NCBI RefSeq assembly: GCF_047511655.1
Contig: NC_133391.1
Span: 123,636,384-123,700,383 of the forward strand
Direction: 5' to 3'
Source of the DNA: Castor canadensis
Lineage: Eukaryota > Chordata > Mammalia > Rodentia > Castoridae
Length of the DNA stretch: 64,000 nt
Made by a program: the position numbers and the translations under genes. The notes under the pieces are model-generated. The model was given only the letters and a program-made list of their open reading frames with translations. It was not told where the DNA came from and did not search any database. This document shows, piece after piece, positions 1 to 11,330 of the stretch (position 1 is the stretch's first letter; every line of letters starts with the position of its first letter).

Positions 1-290
1 TCTTCCTATTCCTATCATTCTACTGACAGGTTCTTAACAAGTACATAGTAGTGCTGTCACTGGAGCTAGAGTTGATTGGACTCTAATGCAGGATCTTCTA
101 TTTTACAAGTGTAGGATTGGGTATTGTTACGTTCTCCTATTTATCTCCGGGAAACTTTTTAGGGGCAATTCATCTGTAATGTATTTTTTCTTGCTCCCAG
201 GTTCATGTCATCCACAAACTTGAGAATATCATTGTATAACTGATTCTTTACATGTGTCAGTTGCAAGTCAACTAATGGAATGATTATGTA

Positions 291-600
291 GGGAAGTAAT
301 TAAGAGCAGAATTCTGCGCTGGTGGAGTGGCTCAAGTGGTAGAATGCTACCTAGCAAGTTTGAGGCCCTCAGTTCAAACTCCATTACCACCAATGGAGTC
401 TGATCCTGGACTCTGTATTGTAATTTCTGGCCCTGTCACTTCCTACTTAATGTGACCTTTGGCAAATTACCTAACCTATCTGTGCCTTAGTTTCTCTATC
501 TGAAAAATACGGATGGTAATAGTATTCAACTCATAGGGGTGTTGTGGAGATCAAATAGTTAATTCATGTATCGTTCTAGGAGAGTATATCTAATAAAGAG
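291..600 (+). mobile_element. MIR element interrupted by a tRNA-like SINE
   Basis: After the SINE at 318-392 the MIR core is clear: CCCTGTCACTTCCTACTTAA, TTACCTAACCTATCTGTGCC, GTTTCTCTATCTGAAAAATA and the CTCATAGGGGTGTTGTGGAG block. Confidence 0.75.
318..392 (+). mobile_element. tRNA-like SINE (castorimorph type)
   Basis: GCTGGTGGAGTGGCTCAAGT start, box B-like AGTTCAAACTCC and an ACCACCA end. Confidence 0.8.
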
Positions 601-3078
601 TGTTATACCCAAGTAATAGCTATTAGCATAATTATTTATGTGGCCTATTTTCGGCCTTAATCAGAATATGAAGAGAGAGCTACATTTTTTCAGGCTCATA
701 TATGTAGCAATTACCTATTTCTGATTACCAGTCCATACTAACCCCGTTAAAACAGAAAGGAAATGATGTTTGTATGCTAGTTCAAAAAAGTTGAACTTTT
801 TCTGAAAGTGCCTTTTTAAAAAAAAAAAAAAATCTTCAACATTTTCAAAACTGAAGGAATTTTATATTGGGTATATAATCAGATACTCACACATAGACTT
901 TGTCATTAATGTTTTAGGATATTTTCTATACTAAATCACGTATTTATATGTGTGGTGCCTCTATCCACTCATTATTCCATCTTACTTTTGAAGGATTTCA
1001 AAACAATTTGCAGCCATCAGGTCACTTCTTCCCTGCATGTATAGTATACATATTGTTCACCAGAGTTCAGTGTTTGTTTACCTTTATTTTTTTGAGGTAA
1101 AATTTGCAAGTAACAGAATACATAAATTTTAATGTACTTTTGCTGAGTTTTGACAATTACATATACTTTTGTAACCTAAGTCCCTGTCAGGATACTGAAA
1201 ATTACCATCATATGTTCAGGAAGTTCCTTATGATCCTTCACAGTCAGCTGCCTATGACACTCACCAGTTGTAGTTTTTTTTTTTTTTGCTTCGCCTTCTC
1301 CACCATATATTTGTCTCTTCTAGATTTCATATGAAAGAAATCACATGTACTTTTCTATGTAAGACTTGTTTTTGAGAGTCAACCACATAGTTGCATGAAT
1401 TAGTAGCTTATTTTTTTATTGTTCATAATACTCTATTGTTTGTATGTATTACAATTACCTGGCTATTTTCCTGTTGATGGTCACTGGGGCTGCCTCTCTT
1501 TTGTTCAGAATTTATAGTTTATTTGGGGAAGAGTTGGATCTGTAAAGAATTTAGGTGGCCATACTGGAAGGTGGAAGCCTTCATTTTCTTTCTTCACACA
1601 CACACAAAAATTCCTTTATTAGTAAGTTCTAACAGTGTAGCCCAGAAAAATAGAAAAATCCTAATAAATTGGGGGAATGACTTTGATGTTTTAATTACAT
1701 TCTTTGTAATCAGATGAGTATACATAATGTTTTAATTTAGTGCATAAAAAAACTTGAAATAAGTGCATTTAAGAGTATCATGAAGTGTTATGACTAGATA
1801 TAAATTTTATCATAAAATTGGTCATTTATACAACACAGTAAGCCATGTATTTTTAACTGTTAATATGGAAATTGTGAGCCTAAATAAATAATTAATTTTT
1901 CATGAGTTAGAACTGACTAATAATCTTATATCTGCTAGTACTGTAATATAGGAAACTCTTGGCAATACCTATGCTTTCTTCCCTTTTATTTAATTACTGT
2001 TAAACTGAAATCAATAATTATGCTGCTATTTTGCGTTTAAATAGTTTCTTTTCCCCTGAGGAGTTCAGTAATTGGACACGCTATTTAACATTAAATAATT
2101 AGAAATGGTTATGTGTGTATCAAATGTAATACTAAATAAAACTTTAGAATCATTTTGGAATTTTTTAAGACTCTTGTAGCTATAAATTTCTCAAGGGCCT
2201 GGAGCTTTGCCACCTATTCCTTGCCATGTTTCTTAACTGACTGGCTGCTAAGAATTGGAAGTTTAGACTTACAGATCTAAATCTTGCTTTTAATGTTCAT
2301 TTTCACAGTCTTATTGCTAATCAAAATGTTTTTCACGTACTAAGCTCACTAGGATGAATAGTTTACTTTTTATAGAAATGGCTTTTTATGTGTTAAAAAA
2401 TGGTCATTTGGCATAGTTCTTTTGCCTGACTCTTTTCTGGTATTTATCTTCTGTTTTTGCTCTTTAAGGTTACAGGTACAGGTTTAACTTAAGATACAAG
2501 GAAGACCTGAGTACTTCCTTGAAAAGTTATGTATTTTTGCTTTTTTTTCTAAACATCTAGTACTTATTACAACATGTGGCCTTTATATTGATTTTTGTAT
2601 GTTCTATCTTCTCTTATATACATGGTTGTTTTTCTTCTTCTGTTGAAGGACAGAGATTGAGGGTTATATCTGTTTGTGTCCCCTGTAGCAGCTAGCACTG
2701 TGCCTCACAGGAGTTCAGACAATTTCCACAGATGAATTCAAAACTATATAAGAAATGTCCAGTGATGCTGAAGGAACTAGTTGTTTACAGAACACTTGTA
2801 TTCATAAAACAAAGAATGATTGTGTAGAAGTGAAAACACCTTCATGTTCTTACACAAACTTAGTGTTTTTATTAATTTTGTACAACTTCAGTGTTGAGTA
2901 TATTACTTTACTTCTAGTAGGCTCATATATCTGGGATGGATGGGTGGTTGAATGACTTGAGGCAATAAATGAAATAAAAGATATACAAGATAGAGGACAT
3001 AATGGAAGGATTTTTTGTCTGGAAAACCTCATGAGTCTTTTATGGGGAACAAGAATTGGAACTGGTTGGTTTTTGTTT

Positions 3079-3190
3079 GTTTTTAAGGCAGAGTCTCATT
3101 ATGTAGCTTGGACTTCCCTTGAACTCAAGATCCTCCTGCCTCAGCTTCCAGAGTGCTGCAATTAATAGGCATTTGCTACCGTGCTGGTGA
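3079..3190 (-). mobile_element. B1/7SL-like SINE fragment
   Basis: Antisense B1 blocks: AGTCTCATTATGTAGCTTGG and CCTCCTGCCTCAGCTTCCAG. Confidence 0.65.
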
Positions 3191-3445
3191 TGCTGCCATA
3201 TTTTGTAGGTCAAAACAAAAAGTGGTAATTTCACATGATTCAACCTCAGGATTGAACTGAACTCAGGATTTCTGATGTGGACTGAAGTTCTCTGAAGAAG
3301 CTGTATATATAATAAAGATCCTGTACATAGGTTGTCCTCGGCAGAGTAGAGCATTGTTATTGTGGAGAGAAGGAATATTATAGGCCAAGAGCCAAAATTG
3401 TCTCACGCTACCTTTCGCTCCTTTTATAGCCATTTGGTTTTTTAT

Positions 3446-3537
3446 TACTGTTTTTTTTTTTTTTTTGCGACAGGGTCTCACTGTATAGCCCAGGCTAGCC
3501 TTGAAGTCATGATCCTCCTGCCTCAGCCCTGGAAATG
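3446..3537 (-). mobile_element. B1/7SL-like SINE fragment with T tract
   Basis: A T-run, then GGGTCTCACTGTATAGCCCA and GATCCTCCTGCCTCAGCC, an antisense B1 left part. Confidence 0.7.
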
Positions 3538-3739
3538 GTTTTGAAGGATAGGTAGAGCTTGAATAGGCAGAGACAAGCAGAAGACATTAAAGGTTGGAGA
3601 ATGTACTTTTAATATAGCATCAGGTCAATATAAGAAGGATTGCTAGTGGCAGCATGTACTCTTCCTAGCTCTGAGAAAGACAGGAATAGAGATCTCAGTG
3701 TTTTGCATTTTGCTTTCCTACTGTTCTAGGAGCAGTAAT

Positions 3740-3905
3740 TAGTAAGTTTACTAGGATCTGAACTTGATCGTTGAGCTTGGATTGAATCTCAGCTCTGCTA
3801 TTTACTAGCTGACTAGGCAGTCACTTATAAAGTAAGGATCATACTAACTGTTTCAGAGGGTTTCATGAGGAGTGACAATATATACAAAGTCCTTAGCATA
3901 GTCCT
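3740..3905 (+). mobile_element. MIR element
   Basis: AATCTCAGCTCTGCTATTTA, then a TAAAGTAAGGATCATACTAA block and CTTAGCATAG end as in MIR. Confidence 0.6.
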
Positions 3906-4439
3906 AGACTTTCAATATTTGTTTCTTACAAAAACAGTGTAAACGTTTTTAGTTGTAGAAATAGAAGTTTTTGCTTTAACTTATTTGAGGGCGATAGGGG
4001 AAAAGTGAGGTAGCTGTGACTTCTTTTTGCCTCATGTAAAAATGGAACACAAATTGTATTCATGATTTTTTTCTAATAAGGTAAAGAAAGTGAGGGTGTC
4101 TGAAGACATGGTGACTCTGTATTGTTCTACTGCAATTCCATTAGTTATGCTCTGATTACCAGAAGCAAAGGCAAACAGTGAAGAACTGCATTATTATTCA
4201 GTGCAGATGTGGCATGTTTGGCTTCAAGTCTCAGAAGATTCAGGCCTGGCTTCTCTTTCCTTTCCTGGCCTCTAAGGCTCAGCACCTTTTTTCTTCCTTT
4301 TGTGAGCTCCACAAATCTGCTTTCACCCTTGCTTGCCATTTGTGATCTAAAGCTATCAAGATTAAAACACAGTCATCCTCTTTTCTCCTACCTACTCTGT
4401 TTCTGAGTCTGATCCTCCAGGCTTCATTGCTTACCTTGT

Positions 4440-4870
4440 TGTCAGTATCTGAAGCCAGAGATTATAGCATCTTCCTTTGTGCTTCCCTTCTCCACATACC
4501 TCTCAAATAGCTTGTTTGTTTCCAACTCCTTTGGTTCAGGTTCTTAATTTTTGCTAAACTATGCCATTGGGACTTACAGTGGCCTTGCATTCTGCTTACA
4601 CTGTCCACTCCAGTCTTCTGCCAAAAGGATCTTTCTAAATGTGGAAACCATCATGTAACTCTTGCTTTCTGTTCACTAGTTCCAAATACCTACACAATGA
4701 AATTTAAGCTCCTCAGCATAATATAAGTATATATGCATCATACATACATACACTACTTCTTTTCTATTAACTTCACTGTCTTCACTTTTCCTCCTGCCCC
4801 TTCCTCTTCTCTTGACTGTCTGTAATGTGAAACTTACTAATATTTCTGCCTTTACTTCCTCACTTGCTGA
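4440..4870. mobile_element. Possible L2-like LINE relic
   Basis: The run of short phrases around GGATCTTTCTAAA ... CATGTAACTCTTGCTT ... GAAATTTAAGCTCCTCAGCA resembles diverged L2. Weak. Confidence 0.35.
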
Positions 4871-4891
4871 GGGTGAATGTTATTTGGACTT

Positions 4892-5181
4892 ACATTTTTT
4901 TTTGGTGGTACTTGGGGGTTGAACGCGGGGCCTCCTGCTTGCTAGGCAGACTCTCTACCACTTGAGCATGCCCCCAGCCTTTTTTGCATTGATTATTTTT
5001 GACATGGAGTGTTACTTTATGCCTGGGCAGCCTGGACCATGATCCTTCCATTTGTGCTTCCCTTGAAGCTGGGGTGACGAGCACACACCACTGGTTGAGA
5101 TAGGCCTGGGCAGGCCTGGAAATGTGATCCTCTAGATCTCTGCTTCCCAACCTACTAGTATTACAGGCTTGAGCCACCTGA
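4892..5181 (-). mobile_element. Three-module composite SINE (7SL-7SL-tRNA)
   Basis: In antisense: tRNA-like part (GAACGCGGGGCCTCCTGCTT ... CCACTTGAGC), then two B1-like modules, each ending near a CTTCCC...GGCTTGAGCC-type block. Confidence 0.75.
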
Positions 5182-5337
5182 GTTTTTTTAAAAAAGATCG
5201 CTATTCAATGTGGCATAGTCTATTACCATAATAGTTATTTTTGGCATTTAAATTATTCCATATTTGGCTAGTAGGAGCCCTTCAAATTGGCTGTGTATCT
5301 TTCTATATAACTTCATTTTTAAAAAAAATCCTTTCTT

Positions 5338-5410
5338 TCTCTTTATTTATAGTGGTACTGGGGCTTGAACTCGGGGTCTTGCACTTGCTAGGCAGGCACT
5401 GTATCACTTG
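5338..5410 (-). mobile_element. tRNA-like SINE fragment
   Basis: GTGGTACTGGGGCTTGAACT and TTGCTAGGCAGGCACTGTAT, the antisense of the family core. Confidence 0.75.
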
Positions 5411-5661
5411 AGACAGATCCCATCCCTACTTTCTTACTTTATGAGACAATTAAACATTCTAGATTGGCCTTGTACTTTCTCTTGCCTTAGACCTGAGCTC
5501 AGTTACTTCCTGTGGAACTTCTGTTTCTTTTCCTGGAGAATAGTACTTAGATACCAAGATCTGGTTGTGATACATGATAATTGCTGCTGGAGATGATAAT
5601 GCTTCTAGGCCCTCAATGGACTAAGCTGCAAATATGTGTATTTTTAAAATTCATCAGTGTA

Positions 5662-5740
5662 GGGGTGGGAACTTAGCTAAAGTGGCAGAGTACTTGCCTA
5701 GTATGCATGAGGCCCCAGTACTGCCAAAAAAAAAAAAATC
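5662..5740 (+). mobile_element. ID-like SINE
   Basis: Starts near GGGGTGGGAACTTAGCTAAA; CTTGCCTAGTATGCATGAGG core; ends in an A-run after CAGTACTGCC. Confidence 0.65.
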
Positions 5741-6324
5741 ATCAGTTTATACCCTTCTACTGTCGTAGACTTCCTTGTCATCTTCCTTTCTGGTATAATT
5801 TGTCCTTCTCTTAAAAAAAACCCTGCTTTCCAGCAACACTACCAGATGTCCTCATTCGCTGTCCTTCAATGTGTATTGTAGCACCAGTATTACCCCACTA
5901 AGAAGTGTACTAAGTAAACTTCAGGATTTCTTTGCCATTTTTTATTCTTAGAATACATGACAGTAAAAATACATATTTTGTGCTCAAAAGTTACTTGAAT
6001 TCTTTCTTTTTTTATATAAAATTAGGATTACTATTTCTTTTTTATTCAGTTTGAAGTTTTTCATCTTTTTGAATTCTCACTCCCATTTCTTTTCCATCCA
6101 CTGCATTGCAATCTACCACCTATGAGGCCAGACTAAGACTCTTAACACTTCTGAGCTGCTTAGGACTGCTAGTGTTTTATACTGAATTAAATTAAAAGGA
6201 TAATCGATGAAGAATGACCATCTCTGTAGTGATAGTGTTCTTTGTCTTATGTCTAATATTGATATTCTATACCTGCTTTACTTTACTTGCTTTTCAGTTT
6301 GTCAGATTGTGCTAATCCATTAAC

Positions 6325-6328
<4 letters not shown>

Positions 6329-6363
<35 letters not shown>

Positions 6364-6366
6364 GTG
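6329..6366. repeat. (GT)n microsatellite
   Basis: About 19 GT dinucleotides with one GC interruption. Confidence 0.9.
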
Positions 6367-6412
6367 ATTACATTTTAGGTGGTATGTTTTATAAATTTTG
6401 GTTTTTTTAGTT

Positions 6413-6530
6413 TTTCTTTTTTGAGGTGAGATCTTAGTAGGTATCCCAGGCTGGCCTGGAATCACAGTCCTCCTGCCTCAGCCTCCCAAGTGCTGGGATT
6501 ACAGGTGTGGACGACCATGCCTGGCTTATG
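6413..6530 (-). mobile_element. B1/7SL-like SINE
   Basis: In antisense: GGTATCCCAGGCTGGCCTGG, CCTCCTGCCTCAGCCTCCCA and GTGCTGGGATTACAGGTGTG. It directly abuts the L1 tail. Confidence 0.8.
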
Positions 6531-6689
6531 GATTATTTTTTTTAATTTTTATTTTTTTATTATTCATATGTGCATGCAATGCTTGGGTCATTTCTCCCCC
6601 CTGCCCCCACCCTCTCCCTTACCACCCACACTTCCCCCTCCCTCTCCCCCCTACCGCCTTGAAACCCGGCAGAAACTATTTTGCCCTTA

Positions 6690-7340
6690 TTTTTCTCTGA
6701 GGCTTGCTTTGTGCCCTAGGATATGATCTATTTTGGAGAAGGTTCCATGGACTGCTGTGAAGAATGTATATTGTGTAGAAGTTGGATGAAATGTTCTGTA
6801 GACATCAAGTAGGTCCATTTGATCTATTGTATATTTTAGATCTTGGATTTCTTTATTGATTTTTTGTTTGGATGACCTATCTATTAATGATAATGGGGTG
6901 TTAAAGTCTCCCACAACCACTATGTTGGAGTTAATATATGCTTTTAGGTCTTTCAGGGTATGTTTGATGAAATTGGGTGCATTGACATTGGGTGCATACA
7001 GGTTGATAATTATTATTTCCTTTTGGTCTATTTCCCCTTTTATTAGTATGGAATGTCCTTCTTTATCTCATTTGATCCATGTAGGTTTGAAATCTACTTT
7101 GTCAGAGAGAAGTATTGCTACTCTTGCCTGTTTTTGGGAGCCATTGGCTTGGTAAATCTTCTTCCAGGCTTTCATCCTAAGCCTATGCTTATTTCTGTCG
7201 GTGAGATGGGTCTCCTGTAAGCAACAAATTGTTGGATCTTCTTTTTTAATCCATTTTGTCAAATGGTGTCTTTTGATGGGTGAATTAAGTCTGTTAACAT
7301 TAAGTGTTAGTACTGATAGGTATGTGGTGATTCCTGTCAT
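6690..7340 (-). pseudogene. L1 ORF2 relic, endonuclease domain only
   Basis: It begins MTGITTYLSVLTLNVNRLNS. The APE-like endonuclease motifs LNVN, QETH, GDFN and SKIDHI are visible. One in-frame TGA near 7068, probably a decayed CGA arginine codon, splits it. The frame ends at the junction with the 3' UTR; no reverse transcriptase follows. Confidence 0.85.
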
Positions 7341-7544
7341 TTAGTTCTCTTAGTTGTTTGAAGGTTTGATTGTGTGTACCTAAGTTGAGGTTACTCTCTA
7401 CTTTCTTGCTTTTTCTTTTCCTGTAGTTTGGTGCTGCCTGTCCTTTCATGGTTAAGTTGGGTTTCACTTTCTGTGTGCAGAATCCCTTGAAGAATCTTTT
7501 GTAGTGGTGGCTTTGTGGTCACATATTGTTGTAGTTTCTGCTTA

Positions 7545-8599
7545 TCATGGAAGACTTTTACTGCTATCTATTTTGAATGATAGTTTTGCTGGGTAGAGTA
7601 TCCTGGGGTTGAAGTTATTTTCATTCAGTGCCTGGAAGATCTCACCCCAAGCTCTTCTTACTTTTAATGTTTCTGTTGAGAAGTCTGCTGTGATTTTGAT
7701 GGGTTTACCTTTGTATGTTATTTGTTTTTTCTCTCTTACAGCCTTCAATATTCTTTCCCTAGTTTCTGAACTTGTTGTTTTAATGATGATATGTTGTGGG
7801 GTGGTTCTATTTTGATCTGGTCTGTTTGGTGTTCTGGAGGCCTCTTGCATCTATATGGGACTATCTTTCTCTAGATTTGGGAAATTTTCTGTTACTATTT
7901 TGTTGAATATATTATGCATTCCCTTTGCCTGAACCTCTTCTCTTTCTTCGATGCCCATGATTCTCAAGTTTGGTCTTTTGATGGAGTCGGTGAGTTCTTG
8001 CATTTTCTTTTCACAGGTCTTGAGTTGTTTAATTAATAGTTCTTCAGTTTTTCCTTTAATTACCATTTCATCTTCTAGTTCTGAGATTCTGTTTTCTGTT
8101 TGTTCTATTCTGCTGGATTGCCCTTCCATTTTTTTTTTTTTTTTTGCAATTCTCTTTCATTCTTTTTTCTGAGGTTTTCCATATCTTGGGTCGTTTCCTC
8201 TTTAATGTTGTTTATTTTTGTCCTGAGTTCATTTATCTCTTTATTAATCGTGTTCTTTGTTTCACTTTGGTGTTTATGCAGTGCTTCTATGGTTTCCTTT
8301 ATTTCTTCTTTTGTTTTTTCAAATTCTCTATTTTTGTTGTCTTGGAATTTCTTGAGTGTCTCCTGTACATTTTGGTTGATCCTATCCAGTATCATCTCTA
8401 TAAAATTCTCTTTGAGTACCTGTAGTATGTCTTCTTTTAAATTATTCTTGTGGGCTTCATTGGGTTCTTTGGCATAATTTATCTTCATTTTGTTGGAGTC
8501 TTGATCTGAGTATCTGTTTTCTGCATTTCCCTCTGGTTCCTGTACTAATTTTCTGCTGTGGGGAAACTGGTTTCCCAGTTTTTTCTGTCTTCCTGTCAT
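7545..8599 (-). pseudogene. L1 ORF1 relic (ORF1p)
   Basis: It starts at MTGRQKKLGNQFPHS. A coiled-coil stretch rich in E/K (ETLKKFQDNKNREFEKTKEE) follows, then the RRM-like part with the motif NLRIMGIEE and a C-terminal domain (ADFSTETLKVRRAWGEIFQA). The frame shifts in the A-run near 8129-8147 and has an in-frame stop near 7851, so no full ORF1p can be made. Confidence 0.85.
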
Positions 8600-8689
8600 T
8601 GCCCTTGGTGTTGTTAATGTCCCTGTACTGTGTGCAATTAAGTATTTTCTGGCTGTAATAATAGCACTAGTGATATTTAGAATGGAAGG

Positions 8690-9000
8690 GTGAGAGGGGA
8701 TGGAAAGCAAAGAAGTTAAAGGAAAAGGGAAAAACAAATAATCAAGTAGAAAAAAAAACAAAGAAACAAACAAAAAATGTTTCAAAGATATAAACAGGGA
8801 GAGATGGTGTACTAATCAATTGTAAGCTGAAAAGTCATTAGAGAGACAGAGAGAGGATTGAAAATAAAAAATAAAAAGAATAAAGATAAGAATAAAAATA
8901 AAAAAATAAGTAAATGAAAGAAAAAAATGTGTATATATAAATAAAATAAAAATAAAAAAATTTAAAATAAATAAAATTAAAAAATAAATAAAACAAAAAA
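8690..9000. repeat. A-rich low-complexity stretch
   Basis: AAATA- and GAAA-type simple sequence between L1 ORF1 and its 5' UTR units; no coding signal. Confidence 0.7.
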
Positions 9001-9481
9001 ACCTCCAAGTTCAAATGCAGTGAAGTTTCAGTCTTAATAATTTTGGTGTTCGTCCCTCAGCCTCCAGTGGTGCCTCAGATGTTGTTCTGTATCTGTCTCA
9101 TCAAAGGGTAACATAATAAAAAACAAAACAAAACCCCACAAAGAATCCCAAGTTCAAATGCAATACCGTTTCAGTAAATTTTTCAGCATGCAGGTGTAGT
9201 TTGGTTGTTTTCTCATCAAAGGTAGGGAGAGAGAAAAAAAAGAGTCTGGGTACAGTTCTGTGAATGGCTATCTGTGGCTGTGACTTGCCTGCACGCTGCT
9301 GTCAGCCTGCTGTTGCTGGAAGCATTATTTATGCAGATCTCTGGGGTGAGCTTAACACTCACCTTGCCCCACAGGTTTTGTTTACTCAGAGTTCTCCTGT
9401 GCTCAAGCCACTGCTACAAGCTTTCCCCTTTCCACGCACACTGGGGGAGGTGACACTGCATCCGCTTTCTCTGTCCTGTGT

Positions 9482-9895
9482 GTTTATTTACAACTCACGT
9501 GGGAAGTGGGTCTTCCACCCCTCTCCTGTGGGGTTTTCCTCCCACCGCAGCTTTTACAAGCTTTCCTGCTCCTGGTTGCTGGGCGTGGGCCACCACTCCT
9601 GCCTTCTCCAGCTGGCTTGTTTGTTTACAGTTCACATGGGAGGTGGGTCTTCCCCCCTCTCCTGTGGGGTTTTCCTCCCTCTGCCACTCTCACAAGATTT
9701 CCTGCTCCTGGTTGCTGGGCAGGTGCCCTGGCTCCCACCCTCTCTGGCCAGGCCTGGCTTGTTTATTTACAGTACTGGGAAGGATTCCCCTCCCCCTCTC
9801 TTTGGAGCTCAGTGCACCCCACCCTCTTTGCCACGTGTCTTTATTGTTCTTATTGCTTATTACTCAGTTTCTCTTTTTTCCCCGGGTGGGGGTCG
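9482..9895 (-). repeat. Tandem units in the L1 5' UTR
   Basis: Three related units start (plus-strand coordinates) at 9482, 9619 and 9761, periods 137 and 142 bp, each with GTTTRTTTAC and a CTGTGGGG-type core in the first two. A second diverged pair starts at 9006 and 9149 (period 143, both with CAAGTTCAAATGCA). They resemble promoter monomers. Confidence 0.7.
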
Positions 9896-10243
9896 GTCTG
9901 TCCAGGGGGCCATGCCGATCTGGCCCAGGGTTGTCTGTGGAAGTACTGCGTACCTCTTAGCTCACCTTGTGCACATCTTCCCAAGCCATCTGGGCGTAGG
10001 CGACTGGCAGCGACCAAGGGGCCCTCCTGGTTTGTCTGTTCAACATGAAGTGGGGATGCTCTGCGCAGGCTGCAGGTGTGCAGGGGTCAAAGTTTTGCCT
10101 CTTCTCGGTGGCCTTGCCTGCAAGGTGTGTCTCCAGCGTCTCTCCAAGATTTCACTTTAGGAGACACGCTTTCTGCTTCCTCCCTCTAGCTGCCATCTTG
10201 GAAAGATCTTTTTTTTTTTAATTAAAAATTTTATTTTTAAAAC

Positions 10244-10330
10244 CAGTTTTGTTTGTTGGCTTGCTTTCAGTGCTAGGGATTGGTCCCAGAGCCTCCTGTA
10301 TACTAGGCAAGCACCCCACCACTCACAGTT
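10244..10330 (-). mobile_element. tRNA-like SINE fragment
   Basis: GTGCTAGGGATTGGTCCCAG and CCTGTATACTAGGCAAGCAC, antisense of the ID-like core, just outside the L1 5' end. Confidence 0.6.
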
Positions 10331-10569
10331 CCAGGTAATATCTTCTGTATCTAAGCTGAGAATCTAAGTTTCATAAAGATAATTTTGTAATTACTGATAA
10401 ACTAGAATTGTATTTTGCTGTTTTATATTTTTTAAGTATGCTTTTTCTTGGTTTCCTTTATCTCAATGTTGGATTAAGTTTACTTATTTTTTCTTTCCAA
10501 TTACTTAGGATTTATATAAAATCCTATATAAAAATAATAAAAACAAGGAAACACAACTAAAATGTATAA

Positions 10570-10611
10570 GGTAAATAGCAACTTTTTTTTTTTTTTGGTA
10601 AATAGCAACTT
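10570..10611. repeat. Poly(T) flanked by 15-bp direct repeats
   Basis: GGTAAATAGCAACTT occurs at 10570-10584 and 10597-10611 with only T between the copies. Confidence 0.85.
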
Positions 10612-10759
10612 AAAGGAAAGTCACATGGCAATATTGTTTTTGAAGATTTTTGGTATATAATATTTTATATGCTCAAAGTATGCTAAGTCCTGTTTAAGAG
10701 AAAAGTCATTTTCTGATTATATTTTTGAAATCACAATTCAGGTTTTTTTCCTTCCTCCC

Positions 10760-11047
10760 CATTCCTTCTTCTATACTTCAAGCTTGCTAGGTAGGTGTTC
10801 TACTGCTTGAGCCATTCCTCCAGTGCTTTTTGCTCAGGTTATTTTGGAGATAGGAGCCTAGACTGCAAATCCTCATATTTTATGCTCCCCAACACCACAG
10901 CTGGGAGGACAGGCATGTGCCACTATGTCCTGCTTTCTTCCATTGAGATGGGGTCTGACAAACTTTTTTGCCTAGGCAAGCTTGGAACTGAAATCCCTCT
11001 TCATTTTAGTATTCGAAGTAGTTAGTATTGCAGGCATGAGTCACTAG
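10760..11047 (-). mobile_element. Three-module composite SINE
   Basis: Antisense tRNA-like part (CTTGCTAGGTAGGTGTTCTA ... CTTGAGCCATTCCTCC), then two diverged B1-like modules ending TGCAGGCATGAGTCACTA. Confidence 0.65.
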
Positions 11048-11132
11048 CACCCTCGTCTACATTTCAGTTTTCTAAAGGCAAGTGTTTCTTTTTAGTTTCC
11101 TGAAGGTGTTAAGCAAATGTTTAGGGACAGAT

Positions 11133-11330
11133 TTTTTTTTTTCTTTGTGGTTCTGGGGCTTGAACTCAGGGTTTTCACCTTGAGCCACTCCACCAGCCCT
11201 ATTTTTGTGAAGCGTTTTTCAAAATAGGGTCTTGGAACTATTTTCCCAGGCTGGCTTCAAACCGTGATCCTCCTGATCTTTGCCTTCCTAGTAGCTAGAA
11301 TTACAGGCATGAGCCATTGGCGCCTGGCAG
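11133..11330 (-). mobile_element. Composite SINE (7SL-tRNA)
   Basis: T-run, GGTTCTGGGGCTTGAACTCA, CCTTGAGCCACTCCACCAGC, then B1-like CCAGGCTGGCTTCAAACCGT ending in a TACAGGCATGAGCC block. Confidence 0.8.

Larger units (their letters stand above)
6536..10205 (-). mobile_element. L1 LINE, 5'-complete but internally deleted
   Basis: Sense is the minus strand. The 5' end near 10205 carries CAAGATGGCAG, like the YY1-type start of other L1s. A GC-rich 5' UTR with tandem units (about 9000-10200) and an A/T-rich leader follow, then ORF1 (8599-7545) and the endonuclease part of ORF2 (from 7340). ORF2 stops being recognisable near 6690 and passes straight into the last 150 bp of the 3' UTR: a G-rich tract and an A-rich tail at about 6536-6560. 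About 3 kb of ORF2 (the reverse transcriptase) is missing. Several frames are broken, so the copy is inactive. I could not identify clear target-site duplications. Confidence 0.85.

Noticed and set aside
7609-7815. 68-codon frame on +
   Set aside because: Antisense of the L1 ORF1 C-terminal domain.
8100-8477. 125-codon frame on +
   Set aside because: Antisense of the L1 ORF1 coiled-coil region; its Phe/Ser/Leu-rich composition is the mirror of Lys/Glu codons.
9478-10048. Two further long frames antisense to the L1 5' UTR
   Set aside because: They overlap the 298-codon frame in the other two registers, which points to base composition and not selection.
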